From positions 124,001 to 188,000 of the forward strand of contig NZ_SOZA01000003.1 of NCBI RefSeq assembly GCF_004519305.1: a DNA stretch of 64,000 nt. Direction: 5' to 3'. Made by a program: the position numbers and the translations under genes. Below, one piece after another: positions 1-8,905 of this stretch (its first letter is position 1; every line of letters starts with the position of its first letter). The notes under the pieces are model-generated. The model was not told where the DNA came from, ran no database searches, and worked only from the letters and a program-made list of their open reading frames with translations. Source of the DNA: Pseudomonas sp. RIT623. GTDB lineage: Bacteria; Pseudomonadota; Gammaproteobacteria; Pseudomonadales; Pseudomonadaceae.

Positions 1-2
1 GC

Positions 3-647
3 CCTGCCTTGCTGGTGCTGGCATTGCTGGCCCTGGCGGCGTTGCGCAGGCGCCCGGATGTCGTGGTGGTGCGCGGTGAGCGGCTGCCATTCTGGTCGGC
101 CTTCGCCCGAATCGCACCCTGCGGCCTGGGGCTGACCCTGGCGTCGATCGGCTATGGCACCCTGACCACCTTCGTTACCCTCTATTACCTGGAGCGCGGC
201 TGGGTTGGCGCGGCCTGGTGCCTGAGCGCCTTCGGCTTGTGCTTCATCGTTTCGCGGCTGCTGTTCGTCAACGCGGTCAACCGCTTTGGCGGCTACAACG
301 TCGCCATCGCCTGCATGGGCACCGAGGTCCTGGGCCTGGCGCTGCTGTGGCTGGCGCCAACGCCGCTGTGGGCGCTGCTCGGTGCCGGGCTGACCGGGTT
401 CGGCCTGTCGCTGGTATACCCGGCCCTGGGCGTCGAGGCAATTCGCCAGGTGCCGAGCAGCAGCCGCGGTGCCGGCCTGGGCGCCTATGCGGTGTTCTTC
501 GACCTGGCCTTGGCCATTGCTGGCCCGGTGATGGGGGCGGTGGCGGTACGCCTGGGCTATGCCTCGATCTTCTGCGTCGCCGCCCTGCTCGCGCTGTCAG
601 GGGTTGCGCTGAGCTTGTGGCTGGCCCGGCGCAGCCAGCGCGGCTGA
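3..647 (+). CDS. MFS transporter, C-terminal part (5' end outside window)
   Basis: This is the C-terminal half of a major facilitator superfamily permease; the reading frame is already open at base 3 and no start lies in the window. The visible 214 residues hold about six hydrophobic membrane segments rich in Gly, Ala and Leu, as expected for helices 7-12 of an MFS exporter. A basic cytoplasmic loop (LRRRPD) near the visible start fits the central loop of the family. The substrate cannot be told from this half; sugar or drug efflux relatives are the usual matches. It converges with the following hydrolase gene and their 3' ends overlap by 51 bases. Family assignment is reasonable, function unknown. 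Confidence 0.75.
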   Translation, partial: PALLVLALLALAALRRRPDVVVVRGERLPFWSAFARIAPCGLGLTLASIGYGTLTTFVTLYYLERGWVGAAWCLSAFGLCFIVSRLLFVNAVNRFGGYNVAIACMGTEVLGLALLWLAPTPLWALLGAGLTGFGLSLVYPALGVEAIRQVPSSSRGAGLGAYAVFFDLALAIAGPVMGAVAVRLGYASIFCVAALLALSGVALSLWLARRSQRG

Positions 648-1655
648 ACGCTCGGCAGGCGCCGGCGCGCCCAGGGCCTGGCCGAAGAACGCCGAGGTTG
701 CGCTGCGCAACGAGCGGTGGATATACCGGCGGTCGACCCCCTCGGGGTCTTTGCACAGCACGGGCATGCGCTGGTGCTGCTCGGCATCGCAGGGCGCCAT
801 GAACACGAAGTGCCCGGCTCCCGACAGCAGCCGGTAATCGGGGCTGACCGGCAGCTTGCGGGCCAGGGCGTCGGCGTTGTGCTCCAAGGCCAGCAACTGG
901 TCGCGATCACCGCTGTAGATCAACGCCGGCACCTGCACGCCAGCCAGGGCGTGACGCCCGAACATCAAGCCCAGCGGCGCCATCAGCATCACCGCCCCGA
1001 CCCGAGGGTCAGCCCGTGGCGCCAATTCGCTGTGGTCGGCAATTAGCACGCCATGGGTCTTGCAGGCATCGGCATCGCCCGGGCGGGCCTCACAGTAGCG
1101 GCGCAGCCGTTCGAGGTCAGGCCTGGCGCCAGACAGGATCAACGCGGTTTCGCCCCCGGCCGAATAACCGATCACCCCGACCTTGCCATCGTTCAGGTAA
1201 GGCGCGAGCAAGGCATCGGCACGCGCCGCCGTGATCGCGGCGCTTATCTGCAAAGGGCGGCCATAGAGGTTGCTGAGGGTGCCCAGGCGGCTGTGGTCGC
1301 GGTTGTTGTCGCCGGGATGGATCACCGCCACCACCACGAACCCCAGGCGTGCCAAGCCATTGGCCAAATCGTGCAGGGCCATCGGGCTGCCGGTGTTGCC
1401 GTGGGAGATCAGCAGCAGCGGGAACCGACCCATGGCCACCGGTGCTTCTTCGGCGACCCGGGTCTGGTAGCCCTCGATCCGCAGGTTGCGCACCTGGCCA
1501 TTGGCTGGATAGAACACCAGCGCCTGCATGGGCCGCGCATCGACCGGGTCGGCCAGGGTCAGATGGTGCAAACCGGCAACCCATGGCGCCGCGTCGGCGC
1601 GAGCCAACAGGCCGGCGAGCAGCAACAGGGCCATCAGGGTGCGGGTTCGGTTCAT
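597..1655 (-). CDS. secreted alpha/beta hydrolase (dienelactone hydrolase / PAF-acetylhydrolase-like)
   Basis: Predicted exported serine hydrolase of 352 residues. Residues 1-22 form a signal peptide (basic start, Leu-rich core, ADA-A cleavage region). The fold markers are the oxyanion-loop motif SHG near residue 84, the nucleophile elbow GYSAGG with Ser165, an acid candidate in YSGDRDQ near residue 252 and a C-terminal His in GAGHFVF. This order is that of dienelactone-hydrolase-like and lipase-like alpha/beta hydrolases. Several Cys residues (CEARPGDADAC, APCDAEQ, PVLCKD) suggest disulphides, which fits a periplasmic location. It has its own start after the azoR terminator and overlaps the MFS gene at its 3' end. 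The natural substrate is not predictable. Confidence 0.75.
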   Translation of the reverse strand: MNRTRTLMALLLLAGLLARADAAPWVAGLHHLTLADPVDARPMQALVFYPANGQVRNLRIEGYQTRVAEEAPVAMGRFPLLLISHGNTGSPMALHDLANGLARLGFVVVAVIHPGDNNRDHSRLGTLSNLYGRPLQISAAITAARADALLAPYLNDGKVGVIGYSAGGETALILSGARPDLERLRRYCEARPGDADACKTHGVLIADHSELAPRADPRVGAVMLMAPLGLMFGRHALAGVQVPALIYSGDRDQLLALEHNADALARKLPVSPDYRLLSGAGHFVFMAPCDAEQHQRMPVLCKDPEGVDRRYIHRSLRSATSAFFGQALGAPAPAERSAALAAPGQPQAQRNP

Positions 1656-1728
1656 CGCGGTGCGTCAAGCGGGCAGCGGTATGGATCAGCATAGAACCCG
1701 CTTCGCCGTGGTCACATGAAAACTGGAT

Positions 1729-1763
1729 GAAAAAAACCGACTGGCGCGCGAGGCGCCAGTCGG
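1729..1763 (-). terminator. Rho-independent terminator of azoR
   Basis: An 11-bp perfect stem, CCGACTGGCGC paired with GCGCCAGTCGG around a 5-base loop, sits just downstream of the azoR stop. Read on the minus strand it is followed by a run of six or seven T, so it terminates azoR transcription before the hydrolase gene. Confidence 0.85.
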
Positions 1764-1784
1764 CTTGCTTGCCGCAGTGCGGGA

Positions 1785-2396
1785 TCAGGCAGCGGCGAAC
1801 AGTTCACCGGCAATCTGCGCCTGGGCGGCGTCGATGGCCTTGGCGCGGTGCTCGGGGCCATAGGCCAGGCCGTGGGCACGGACGATTTCCAGGTCGGTGA
1901 TACCGATGAAGCCGAGGAACACCTTGAGGAAGTCCTCATGGCCAACACCGGTCGGCTGGCCCTGGTGCAGACCACCGGCGGTGGACACCAGTATCACCTT
2001 CTTGTCGCCGCACAGACCTTCAGGGCCGGCTTCGCTATAACGGAAGGTCTTGCCGGCGACGGCCACACGGTCGATCCAGGCCTTGAGCTGGGTCGGCACG
2101 GTGAAGTTGTACATCGGCGCGCCAATCACCACCGCGTCGGCGGCCAGGAACTCTTCCAGGGTTTCGGCGCTGAGCCTGGCTTCGTGGGCCTGGGCGGCGT
2201 CGCGCATTTCCTCGGGGGTGCCAGCGGCGACCAAGGTGGCGGCGGAGAAATGGCTGATGGCGTCACCGGCCAGGTCACGGTAGACCACCTCGATGCTCGG
2301 ATCTGCGGCTTTCCAGGCGTCGACCACTTCGCGGCTCAGTTGGCGGGAGGCGGAATTGTCGCCCAGGATGCTCGAATCGATATGCAACAGTTTCAT
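1785..2396 (-). CDS. azoR: FMN-dependent NADH:quinone oxidoreductase / azoreductase
   Basis: A 203-residue flavodoxin-fold oxidoreductase of the AzoR (AcpD) family. It uses NADH and FMN for two-electron reduction of quinones and azo compounds, in the cytosol. The N-terminus [21 protein letters not shown] is the family's phosphate-binding beta-loop, followed by [20 protein letters not shown] and STAGGLHQG, which bind the flavin. The start at 2396 is chosen because AGGAGAG lies upstream at good spacing; the longer open frame to 2438 has no such site and lacks family similarity. It is divergent from a LysR gene with an inverted repeat between them, the common layout of a LysR regulator controlling an electrophile- or quinone-inducible reductase. 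Confidence 0.9.
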   Translation of the reverse strand: MKLLHIDSSILGDNSASRQLSREVVDAWKAADPSIEVVYRDLAGDAISHFSAATLVAAGTPEEMRDAAQAHEARLSAETLEEFLAADAVVIGAPMYNFTVPTQLKAWIDRVAVAGKTFRYSEAGPEGLCGDKKVILVSTAGGLHQGQPTGVGHEDFLKVFLGFIGITDLEIVRAHGLAYGPEHRAKAIDAAQAQIAGELFAAA

Positions 2397-2497
2397 GGGA
2401 CTCTCCTGTGAATGAAGACCGCGGCGGTGGGCGATCACGTTGGAGAGAATCCTACCTATACAGCGAATGGCTGATAAGTCGGCAAAAATGCGTTAGT

Positions 2498-2517
2498 TTG
2501 TTCTACTGATGGAACAA
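2498..2517. promoter_or_regulatory. inverted repeat, likely LysR operator between azoR and the LysR gene
   Basis: TTGTTC and GAACAA form perfect 6-base arms separated by 8 bases, directly upstream of the LysR start. The length and position suit a LysR recognition site that could control both divergent genes. The link to this regulator is inferred from position. Confidence 0.5.
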
Positions 2518-2529
2518 TGAGACTGTCAC

Positions 2530-3432
2530 ATGCAAGACCTCAACGACCTGTTCTACTTCGCCCGGGTGGTCGAAGCTGGCGGTTTCGCCGCTGCCGGGCG
2601 CCAGCTGGGGATTCCCAAGTCGCGGCTGTCGCGGCGCATCGCCGAGCTCGAAGAGCGCCTGGGCACCCGCCTGCTGCAACGCACCACCCGCCAGCTCAAG
2701 CTCACCGCGGTGGGCGAACGCTACCTGAGCCACTGCCAGGCCATGCTGCTGGAGGCAGAAATGGCCGACGAAGTGGTGGCCAGCATGTCCAGCGAGCCCC
2801 GCGGCCGCCTGCGGGTGTCCTGTCCGGTGGCCCTGGCCCATGCCTTTCTGCCGGATGTCATCAGCCGCTTCTTGGCCCAGTACCCTCAGGTGCAACTGGA
2901 CATGGTACTGCTCAACCGTCGCGTCGACCTGATCTCCGAGGGTATCGACGTGGCCCTGCGCGTACGCGACCTGGGCGATGAAGACCCGGCGCTGGTCACC
3001 CGCCGCCTGCGTCAGGCGCAGATGCAACTGGTGGCGGCGCCGGGCTTTGCCGAGCATGTCCACGAGCCGGCGCAACTGGCGACATTGCCGGTGCTGGGCG
3101 CCACCGAGGCCGACCGCCTGGTGCATTTTCGCCTGTTCGGCCCCGGCGGTCGTGAGGAGGAAGTGGCGCTGGAACCGCGCCTGGCCATCGACGACTTCGT
3201 CGTGCGCAATGCCGCGGTCCGCGCGGGCCTGGGCTTTACCGCCCTGCCCAGCATGTTCTGCGAGGAGGAACTGGCGCGTGGCGAGTTGGTGCGCCTGCTG
3301 CCAGACTGGTCGCTGCCGGGCGGCTACCTGCAGGCGGTATATCCGCACCGGCGAGGGTTGCTGCCGGCGGTCAGGGTATGGATAGACCACCTCGCGGCTT
3401 CGTTCGAGGCATGTGGAGAGCGTTATGTCTGA
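2530..3432 (+). CDS. LysR-family transcriptional regulator
   Basis: A 300-residue LysR-type regulator. Residues 1-60 carry the winged helix-turn-helix (LNDLFYFARVVEAGGFAAAGRQLG, then SRLSRRIAELEERLGTRLLQRTTR), followed by the linker helix and a periplasmic-binding-like effector domain from about residue 90. It resembles the AaeR/DsdC-like clade often found beside azoR or quinone reductase genes. It is divergent from azoR across a 133-base gap holding an inverted repeat, so it probably regulates azoR and itself. Its stop overlaps the start of the next gene, so the two are likely co-transcribed. The inducer is unknown. Confidence 0.85.
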   Translation: MQDLNDLFYFARVVEAGGFAAAGRQLGIPKSRLSRRIAELEERLGTRLLQRTTRQLKLTAVGERYLSHCQAMLLEAEMADEVVASMSSEPRGRLRVSCPVALAHAFLPDVISRFLAQYPQVQLDMVLLNRRVDLISEGIDVALRVRDLGDEDPALVTRRLRQAQMQLVAAPGFAEHVHEPAQLATLPVLGATEADRLVHFRLFGPGGREEEVALEPRLAIDDFVVRNAAVRAGLGFTALPSMFCEEELARGELVRLLPDWSLPGGYLQAVYPHRRGLLPAVRVWIDHLAASFEACGERYV

Positions 3433-3787
3433 GCACAGGATGACGGCAGAACAGGTCGCGGCCTTCTGCCTGGCCCTGCCCGGGGCGCAAGAGGACTATA
3501 AATGGGGCGGCATACGGGTGTTCTCGGTGGCCGGCAACAAGATGTTCGCGATCCAGGGCCTGAGCGGCGACGGGCTGGCGTTCAAGGTGGCCGATGAGCT
3601 GTTCCTGGGCTACTGCGACCGCCCGGGGATACGCCCGGCGCCCTACCTGGCGCGGGCCAAGTGGGTCAGCCTGGAACAGCCCTATCCCATGGCCCGGGAA
3701 GAAATGAGCGACTTGCTGCGCCGCTCGCACCAGTTGGTGGTACGGCGCTTGCCCAAGCGGCTGCAGCTGGGGTTGCTGCTGGACTGA
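3425..3787 (+). CDS. MmcQ/YjbR family protein
   Basis: A 120-residue small cytosolic protein of the MmcQ/YjbR family, which has a CyaY-like fold. Typical features are the early 'CLALPGAQEDYKWGG' segment, 'FKV' and 'GYCDRPGIRPAPYLARAKWVSLE'. Members are often called DNA-binding but no clear biochemical role is established. The ATG at 3425 is preferred over the GTG at 3413 because GGAGAG lies just upstream. It overlaps the LysR stop by 8 bases, so translation is probably coupled. Confidence 0.75.
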   Translation: MSEHRMTAEQVAAFCLALPGAQEDYKWGGIRVFSVAGNKMFAIQGLSGDGLAFKVADELFLGYCDRPGIRPAPYLARAKWVSLEQPYPMAREEMSDLLRRSHQLVVRRLPKRLQLGLLLD

Positions 3788-3804
3788 TGTGCTGTGCATG
3801 CGCC

Positions 3805-3842
3805 GCGTTGCCTGGTTCGCCAGCAAGGCTGGCGCCTACAGG
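3805..3842. repeat. single REP palindrome
   Basis: GCGTTGCCTGGTTCGCCAGC followed by AAGGCTGGCGCCTACAG is a P. putida-type REP unit with one mismatch in the stem. The same unit appears in inverse orientation near 60510, and related units occur near 19360, 27460 and 35850. It lies between the convergent yjbR and DUF1294 genes. Confidence 0.7.
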
Positions 3843-3860
3843 TGGCAAAGCGCATGTGGA

Positions 3861-4283
3861 TCAAAACCATTGGCCGAGCCAACGGCCACCCAGCAGCAGG
3901 TGATCGATCCAGAACAGCTGATGCACCGCGACAATGGCCCAGAACACCAGCTGATACGACAGCTTGCGAGTCTTGTGGCGCAACAGCTGCTGGGCCAGCA
4001 ATGCCCCCGGCCACCCCCCCAGCAGCTCGCTGGCATGCAACACCTTTTCCGGCGTACGCCAGGCCTGGGCACGTGCCTGCTGCTTGTCCTGCCAGTACAA
4101 CAGCAAACTGATCAAGCTCACCGCCGGATATAACGCCAATGGCAACCACGACTGGCCGCTGAGGCCCATCTGCAGCCCCCCCAGCAACGGCAGCAGGCAC
4201 AGCCCCGCCAGCACCAGCAACTTCAGGCGCGCATGGCGCACGCCCTGGGCCTCTCCCCGGCCCGCTGTCTGTGCCCGCGCCAT
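3861..4283 (-). CDS. DUF1294 membrane protein
   Basis: A 140-residue integral membrane protein of the DUF1294 family. Three to four hydrophobic segments are visible. The family signature is present: YWQDKQQAR, then LHASELLGGWPGALLAQQLLRHKTRK, then SYQLVFWAIVAVHQ. Its function is not established; some relatives are fused to cold-shock domains, but none is seen here. The start codon overlaps the uppP stop (TGATG), so it is translationally coupled to uppP. Confidence 0.8.
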   Translation of the reverse strand: MARAQTAGRGEAQGVRHARLKLLVLAGLCLLPLLGGLQMGLSGQSWLPLALYPAVSLISLLLYWQDKQQARAQAWRTPEKVLHASELLGGWPGALLAQQLLRHKTRKLSYQLVFWAIVAVHQLFWIDHLLLGGRWLGQWF

Positions 4284-5113
4284 CAGCCGTGCGCCGTCGC
4301 CCAGTCGACCCAGCCAAACTCCCAGGTAGCCAGGATCAGCAAGCCAAAGGCAATGCGGTACCAGGCAAATACCGCGTAGCTATGGTTGGCAATGAACTTG
4401 AGCAAGCCGCGCACGGCAATCATGGCGAAGATGAACGACACCACGAAGCCCAGGGCGAACACCGGCAAGTCGCCGGGCTGGAACAGCTCGCGGTACTTGT
4501 ACCCCGAGTACACCGCCGCGCCGACCATGGTCGGCATGGCCAGGAAGAACGAGAACTCGGTGGCGGCCTTGCGCGACAGGCCGAACAACAGGCCGCCGAT
4601 GATGGTCGAGCCGGACCGCGAGGTGCCCGGGATCATTGCCAGGCATTGGATGAAACCGATCTTCAAGGCATGGCTCCAGCGCATCTCGTCGACATGGTCG
4701 ACGTCCACCCGGTGCTCGCGCCGCTCGGCCCACAGCATGATCAGGCCGCCCACCACCAGCGCGGCCGCCACCGTCACCGGGTTGAACAGGTACTCATGAA
4801 TCAGGTCGGCGAACAGCACGCCCAACACCACCGCCGGTAGGAAGGCGATCAGCAGGTTGGCGGTGAAACGCCGCGCGGGGGCCTGCGTCGGCAAGCCGAC
4901 CACGACATCGAGGATCTTGCGTCGAAACTCCCACACCACCGCCAGGATGGCGCCCAGCTGGATGATGATGTTGAACGCCATGGCGCGTTCACCGCCAAAG
5001 CCAATCAGGTCGGCAACGATGATCTGGTGCCCGGTACTGGAAATCGGCAAAAATTCCGTCAGGCCTTCAACCACGCCCAAGATGATTGCCTGCAAGGCAC
5101 TCCAAAAATCCAT
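4283..5113 (-). CDS. uppP: undecaprenyl-diphosphate phosphatase
   Basis: Integral membrane phosphatase of 276 residues (UppP/BacA family). It recycles the lipid carrier for peptidoglycan and glycan synthesis by converting undecaprenyl diphosphate to the monophosphate, and overproduction gives bacitracin resistance. Both catalytic motifs are intact: [14 protein letters not shown] near residue 17 and [14 protein letters not shown] near residue 165. About eight membrane segments are visible. The ATG at 5113 follows a GGGGGA site; the TTG one codon earlier is less likely. It is followed, with a one-base overlap, by the DUF1294 gene. Pseudomonads often have more than one phosphatase of this kind. 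Confidence 0.93.
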   Translation of the reverse strand: MDFWSALQAIILGVVEGLTEFLPISSTGHQIIVADLIGFGGERAMAFNIIIQLGAILAVVWEFRRKILDVVVGLPTQAPARRFTANLLIAFLPAVVLGVLFADLIHEYLFNPVTVAAALVVGGLIMLWAERREHRVDVDHVDEMRWSHALKIGFIQCLAMIPGTSRSGSTIIGGLLFGLSRKAATEFSFFLAMPTMVGAAVYSGYKYRELFQPGDLPVFALGFVVSFIFAMIAVRGLLKFIANHSYAVFAWYRIAFGLLILATWEFGWVDWATAHG

Positions 5114-5239
5114 CAATCCCCCAAGTGCGACGCTGCGCGTGGCAGGCCGCTTATTTTGATTTATCTACAGGTGCCACACGCGGCGACGCTGTTTTACAGC
5201 GACAGTTGGTCACGCAGCCAGCGGAAAAGTTCAGCGGCC

Positions 5240-5267
5240 TAAAGGTTTCATCTGGCGCGGCCGAAAT
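5240..5267 (+). promoter_or_regulatory. possible FliA (sigma-28) promoter of the chemoreceptor gene
   Basis: TAAAGGTTT, then GCCGAAAT sixteen bases after TAAA, resembles the flagellar sigma-28 consensus (TAAA, 15 bases, GCCGATAA). Chemoreceptor genes are typical members of that regulon. The leader would be about 140 bases long and the spacing is one base off, so this is only a candidate. Confidence 0.3.
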
Positions 5268-5410
5268 CTTATCAAAGCAAGTGTTGCAGCTTCTGTATTA
5301 CCTGCAACAAGGCTTGTCTGGTTTTACCCATTAGCCGTTGGTCGTGTGGGGGCCGATGGCAAAGCATGCTTGGATGCAGACAAAAAAGAACAAGACTGGA
5401 GTAACGCATC

Positions 5411-7045
5411 ATGAAGACCCTGAGGTCGATGTCGATCAGCCGCCGCCTGTGGCTGATCCTGCTGGTGGCGGTGGCCATGCTGGTGGTACTGGGCCTGCTG
5501 CTGTTGCGCCAGTTGCATGGCGACCTGTACCAGGCCAAGGCCGAGAAGACCCGCCACGTGGTGCAGACCGCCGCCGGCGTGCTGGCCTACTATCAAGGCC
5601 TGGAAGCCGCTGGCAGCCTGACGCGTGAGGCCGCGCAGCAGCAGGCCCTGCAGGTGGTGCGCGGGCTGCGCTACGACCAGAACGACTATTTCTGGATCAA
5701 CGACCTGCAGCCGAAGATGATCATGCACCCGGCCAATCCCAAGCTCGATGGCCAGGACCTGTCTGCGATCCGCGACCCTGACGGTTTCGCCGTGTTCAAT
5801 GAAATGGTCACCCTGGCCCGCAGCCAGGGCGCAGGCCCGGTCGACTATCGCTGGCCCAAGCCCGGCGCCAGCGAGCCGGTGGCCAAGACCTCCTACATCC
5901 AGCTGTTCAAGCCCTGGGGCTGGATCATCGGCTCAGGCGTGTACATCGACGATGTGCAGGCCGAGTTCGCCCGCCAGTTGCGCGATGCCTCGTTGGTCGG
6001 CCTCGCCATTGCCCTGGCAATGGCCCTGCTGGTGATGCTGATCGCCCGCAGCATCGCCCGCCCGCTGCAAGAGGCGGTACACGCCATGGGCACCATCGCC
6101 AGCGGCGAAAGCGACCTGACCCGGCGTCTGGATACCCACGGCCGTGACGAGATCACCCACCTGGGCGAGCACTTCAACCGTTTCAACGGCAAATTGCAGG
6201 GAGTGATCGGCCAGTTGCAAGGCGCCGCCCACGCCCTGGCCGAGTCTGCCGGGCATGTCGGCGACAACGCCGGCGCAGCCCAGGCCCGCAGCGCCCAGCA
6301 GTCGCTGCAGATGGACCAGGTGGCCACCGCGGTCAACGAAGTCACCTACGCCGTGCACGACGTGGCCAAGCACGCCGAGCAGGCCGCCAGCGAGATGCGC
6401 AACGCCCAGGCCCAGGTCGGCCATGGCCAGCAGGCGATCCATGGCAGCCTGCAACAGATCGACCGGCTCTCGGCGACCATCGACCAGGCCGTGCAGGTGA
6501 TCCGCGAACTGGCCAGCCACAGCACCAAGATTGGCGGTGTGCTCGAGGTAATCCGCTCGATCGCCGAACAGACCAACCTGCTGGCCCTCAACGCCGCCAT
6601 CGAGGCGGCCCGTGCCGGTGAACAGGGCCGTGGCTTCGCCGTGGTCGCCGACGAAGTGCGCCTGCTGGCCCAGCGTACCGCCCAATCGACCGCCGAGATC
6701 CAGACCATGATCGAGCACTTGCAAGGGCAATCGGAGGCGGCAGTGCGCGCCATCGACACCAGCAGCGAGGCCTCGCGCCAGACCGTCGAGCAGGCCCGTG
6801 AGGCCGGCAGCAGCCTGGATGCCATCAGCCAGGCCCTGGGCAACCTCGGCGCGCTCAACGCCTCGATCGCCAGCGCCACCTTGCAGCAGTCCCATGTGGT
6901 CGAGGAGATCAACCGCAACGTCACCGAAACCGCCGACCTGTCGCAGCAGACCGCCGAGGCGGCGCGCCAGTCCAGTGATGCGGGCAGTGCCCTGGCACGG
7001 TTGAGCGAGGAGCTGGAGCAGTTGCTCAAGCAGTTCAAGGTCTGA
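5411..7045 (+). CDS. methyl-accepting chemotaxis protein with periplasmic Cache domain
   Basis: A 544-residue inner-membrane chemoreceptor. Order: membrane segment about 12-34; a periplasmic single Cache domain about 35-190 ([20 protein letters not shown] and [13 protein letters not shown] are sCache_2 hallmarks); second membrane segment about 195-217 ([18 protein letters not shown]); HAMP linker to about 270; then a coiled-coil signalling domain. The hairpin [21 protein letters not shown] is intact. There is no C-terminal pentapeptide tether for CheR/CheB. sCache_2 receptors often sense small organic acids, but the ligand is not known here. The gene stands alone after a 297-base gap with a possible sigma-28 promoter. 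Confidence 0.9.
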   Translation: MKTLRSMSISRRLWLILLVAVAMLVVLGLLLLRQLHGDLYQAKAEKTRHVVQTAAGVLAYYQGLEAAGSLTREAAQQQALQVVRGLRYDQNDYFWINDLQPKMIMHPANPKLDGQDLSAIRDPDGFAVFNEMVTLARSQGAGPVDYRWPKPGASEPVAKTSYIQLFKPWGWIIGSGVYIDDVQAEFARQLRDASLVGLAIALAMALLVMLIARSIARPLQEAVHAMGTIASGESDLTRRLDTHGRDEITHLGEHFNRFNGKLQGVIGQLQGAAHALAESAGHVGDNAGAAQARSAQQSLQMDQVATAVNEVTYAVHDVAKHAEQAASEMRNAQAQVGHGQQAIHGSLQQIDRLSATIDQAVQVIRELASHSTKIGGVLEVIRSIAEQTNLLALNAAIEAARAGEQGRGFAVVADEVRLLAQRTAQSTAEIQTMIEHLQGQSEAAVRAIDTSSEASRQTVEQAREAGSSLDAISQALGNLGALNASIASATLQQSHVVEEINRNVTETADLSQQTAEAARQSSDAGSALARLSEELEQLLKQFKV

Positions 7046-7131
7046 GGCCTTTGGCCACCTGGTATTTTTTCCAGTAGACGCCTCTACCTGCGTAACAGAA
7101 CGTTGACCTCCCAGCCAAGACAGGAGGTCTC

Positions 7132-8812
7132 ATGTACCAGCACACATTGGTGATTGCGTTGCTTCTCGGGACGTCGGCCGCCCAAGCTGCCGCGGTTGTG
7201 GCCGTCGACACCCCGCAGAACACCGTCAAGCGCATCAACGCGAACTACAACAGCCTTCGCAGCGACTGCAAGGAGCCCGCTGGCGCGCCGCGCGGTTATT
7301 ACTATTGCAGCGGGGTCAGCGTGCGGATGGTCGACGACGGCCCCTTCAACCCATGGGACTACAGCCCCTATGCGCTGAAAACAGGCGCCACCTCCTTCAG
7401 CTGGATTCGCGCGGACCTGAGCACCAATCGCCTGATCCGCCCTGCCGGTTTCATCCTGCGCACGCCGGAGGATGCCCGGCAACTCAAGGCGCCGGTCATG
7501 GAGACCGGCTTCATGTGCATCTACAGCTTCGATGGTTTCACCGGGCCGGAGCGTCTAGCCCATGGCTGCGGCGCCTACAATGCCGCGCTTCCCGCCAACC
7601 ATCAGGCTCGTTCGGCGACCAGCCCGGAAAACCTCAACAACACCCTGGCCTATGGCAGTTGCGACAGTGCCGGCATCGATACCGCGGACCAGTGGCGCAA
7701 AAACTATCGCTATGTGCGCAACGACCTGAACCGCATCCAGGTCACCCAGTGCTCCTGGAACGTCGAGCAGCCCAGCGACTGGGCGGCGATGATCGATGTG
7801 CACCAGAACCCGCGAACAGTCACGCGCAACCTGCTGGGCAGGGAGGTGCCGGCAGCCGACAGTTTTGCCCGCAAAGAGCTGACCAATGAAATGCTGCTGC
7901 GCAACGCTGGCCAAGCCAGTGATGGCAGCGCGCGCCTGCCGTTTATCGACGCCTTCGCCTGGGATCCGAACAGCACCTAGCCAATACCCGTGGCGATACC
8001 AGCAAGGCCAAGCCCACCGTCGGGCTCAAACCGGCACAGGCGTTCCAGCGTAAGCTCTATGCGCAAGGCTACGCGGTACCGGTGCTGCGCATCGACTTCA
8101 GCAAGCCGGCCAGCGAGCGCTTCAGCTATGTAGCCGCCGATCAGGTCGTGCCGCTGGGTGATCAACCCTTACCCAGCGACGGCACGCTCAAGACCAGGAC
8201 TACATCGACTCCGCCACCTGGGTGAAGCGCCACGACCCTGGCATGGGCCGCGAGGAGTGGACACTCAATGTCGTGCTCAAGCAAGGAGTCAAGGTGAGCG
8301 CGGGCAACCTCCAGGCCATCTACCAGGCGCTGGAAAATCGCTATGGCGACGGACAGCACTGGCGTGAAAACGAGATCTATCCAGGCAGCATGCGCGCCCA
8401 GGTCGAATGCCTGGCCAGCCACTATCCGGACAAGACGCAATGGAACCTTGAGCCCTTCCGCCCGACCGCCTCTGCCAATGACATGCGAAAGAGCGGCTGC
8501 AACCCGGTGCGCAAGTTGATCGAGGCGGCTGCCTGGTCCGAACAGACCGATAACAAGACCGGGGCGAAATTCTTCGGACTGCAGGTCGTGCCGACCCTGA
8601 GCGGGCGGCAGGCTTCAGTGGAGGATCTGTATGCCGAGCTGTTCCGCCAACGCGGACGCGACGAGCAGTGGCAGGAAGGCGTCGCCGGCAGCATGAAGTT
8701 GCAATTGGCCTGCCTGCATAAAAACTACAACCCGAAAAAAGACTGGAACCTCGAACCCTACCGCCAGGCCACCTCGTCGGGCCAGACCGAAGCGGCCCAG
8801 TGCAACCCTTGA
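7132..8812 (+). pseudogene. halovibrin (HvnA)-like secreted protein gene, broken by two frameshifts
   Basis: Three consecutive frames encode one interrupted secreted protein. Frame 1 (7132-7980) gives a signal peptide and the halovibrin-like core (YYYCSGVSVRMV, GATSFSWIRADLS, then QCSWNVEQ). Coding similarity continues in frame 3 from about 7977 to 8190 (LYAQGYAVPVLRIDF, ERFSYVAADQ), then in frame 2 to the stop at 8812. Each transition is a one-base loss (or two-base gain), the first near 7975-7980 and the second near 8190-8198. The last part holds two tandem copies of the C-terminal domain (DUF2599-like), each ending in WNLEP-R-...-CNP, where the intact neighbour at 8906-10147 has one. Halovibrins of Vibrio fischeri are secreted NAD-consuming enzymes; that function is inferred here by family only. 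Sequencing error at two sites is an alternative to true decay. Confidence 0.7.
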
Positions 8813-8832
8813 CGGCCCATTGAACCACTGCC

Positions 8833-8870
8833 ATGAAAACGGCCCGCAGAGAATCGCGGGCCGATTTCAT
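8833..8870. terminator. bidirectional terminator between the two halovibrin-like genes
   Basis: CGGCCCGC and GCGGGCCG form an 8-bp GC stem with an 8-base loop, extended by ATGAAA / TTTCAT arms. The A/T flanks give short U runs in both directions, suiting the convergent genes. Confidence 0.75.
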
Positions 8871-8905
8871 GGGTCACCCCATACCACTGGGCGCAACAGC
8901 GCCCG

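Noticed and set aside
7046..7131. Possible terminator after the chemoreceptor (GGCC-TTT-GGCC, later TTTTTT)
   Set aside because: The stem is only 4 bp and is 10 bases from the T run, too weak to list.
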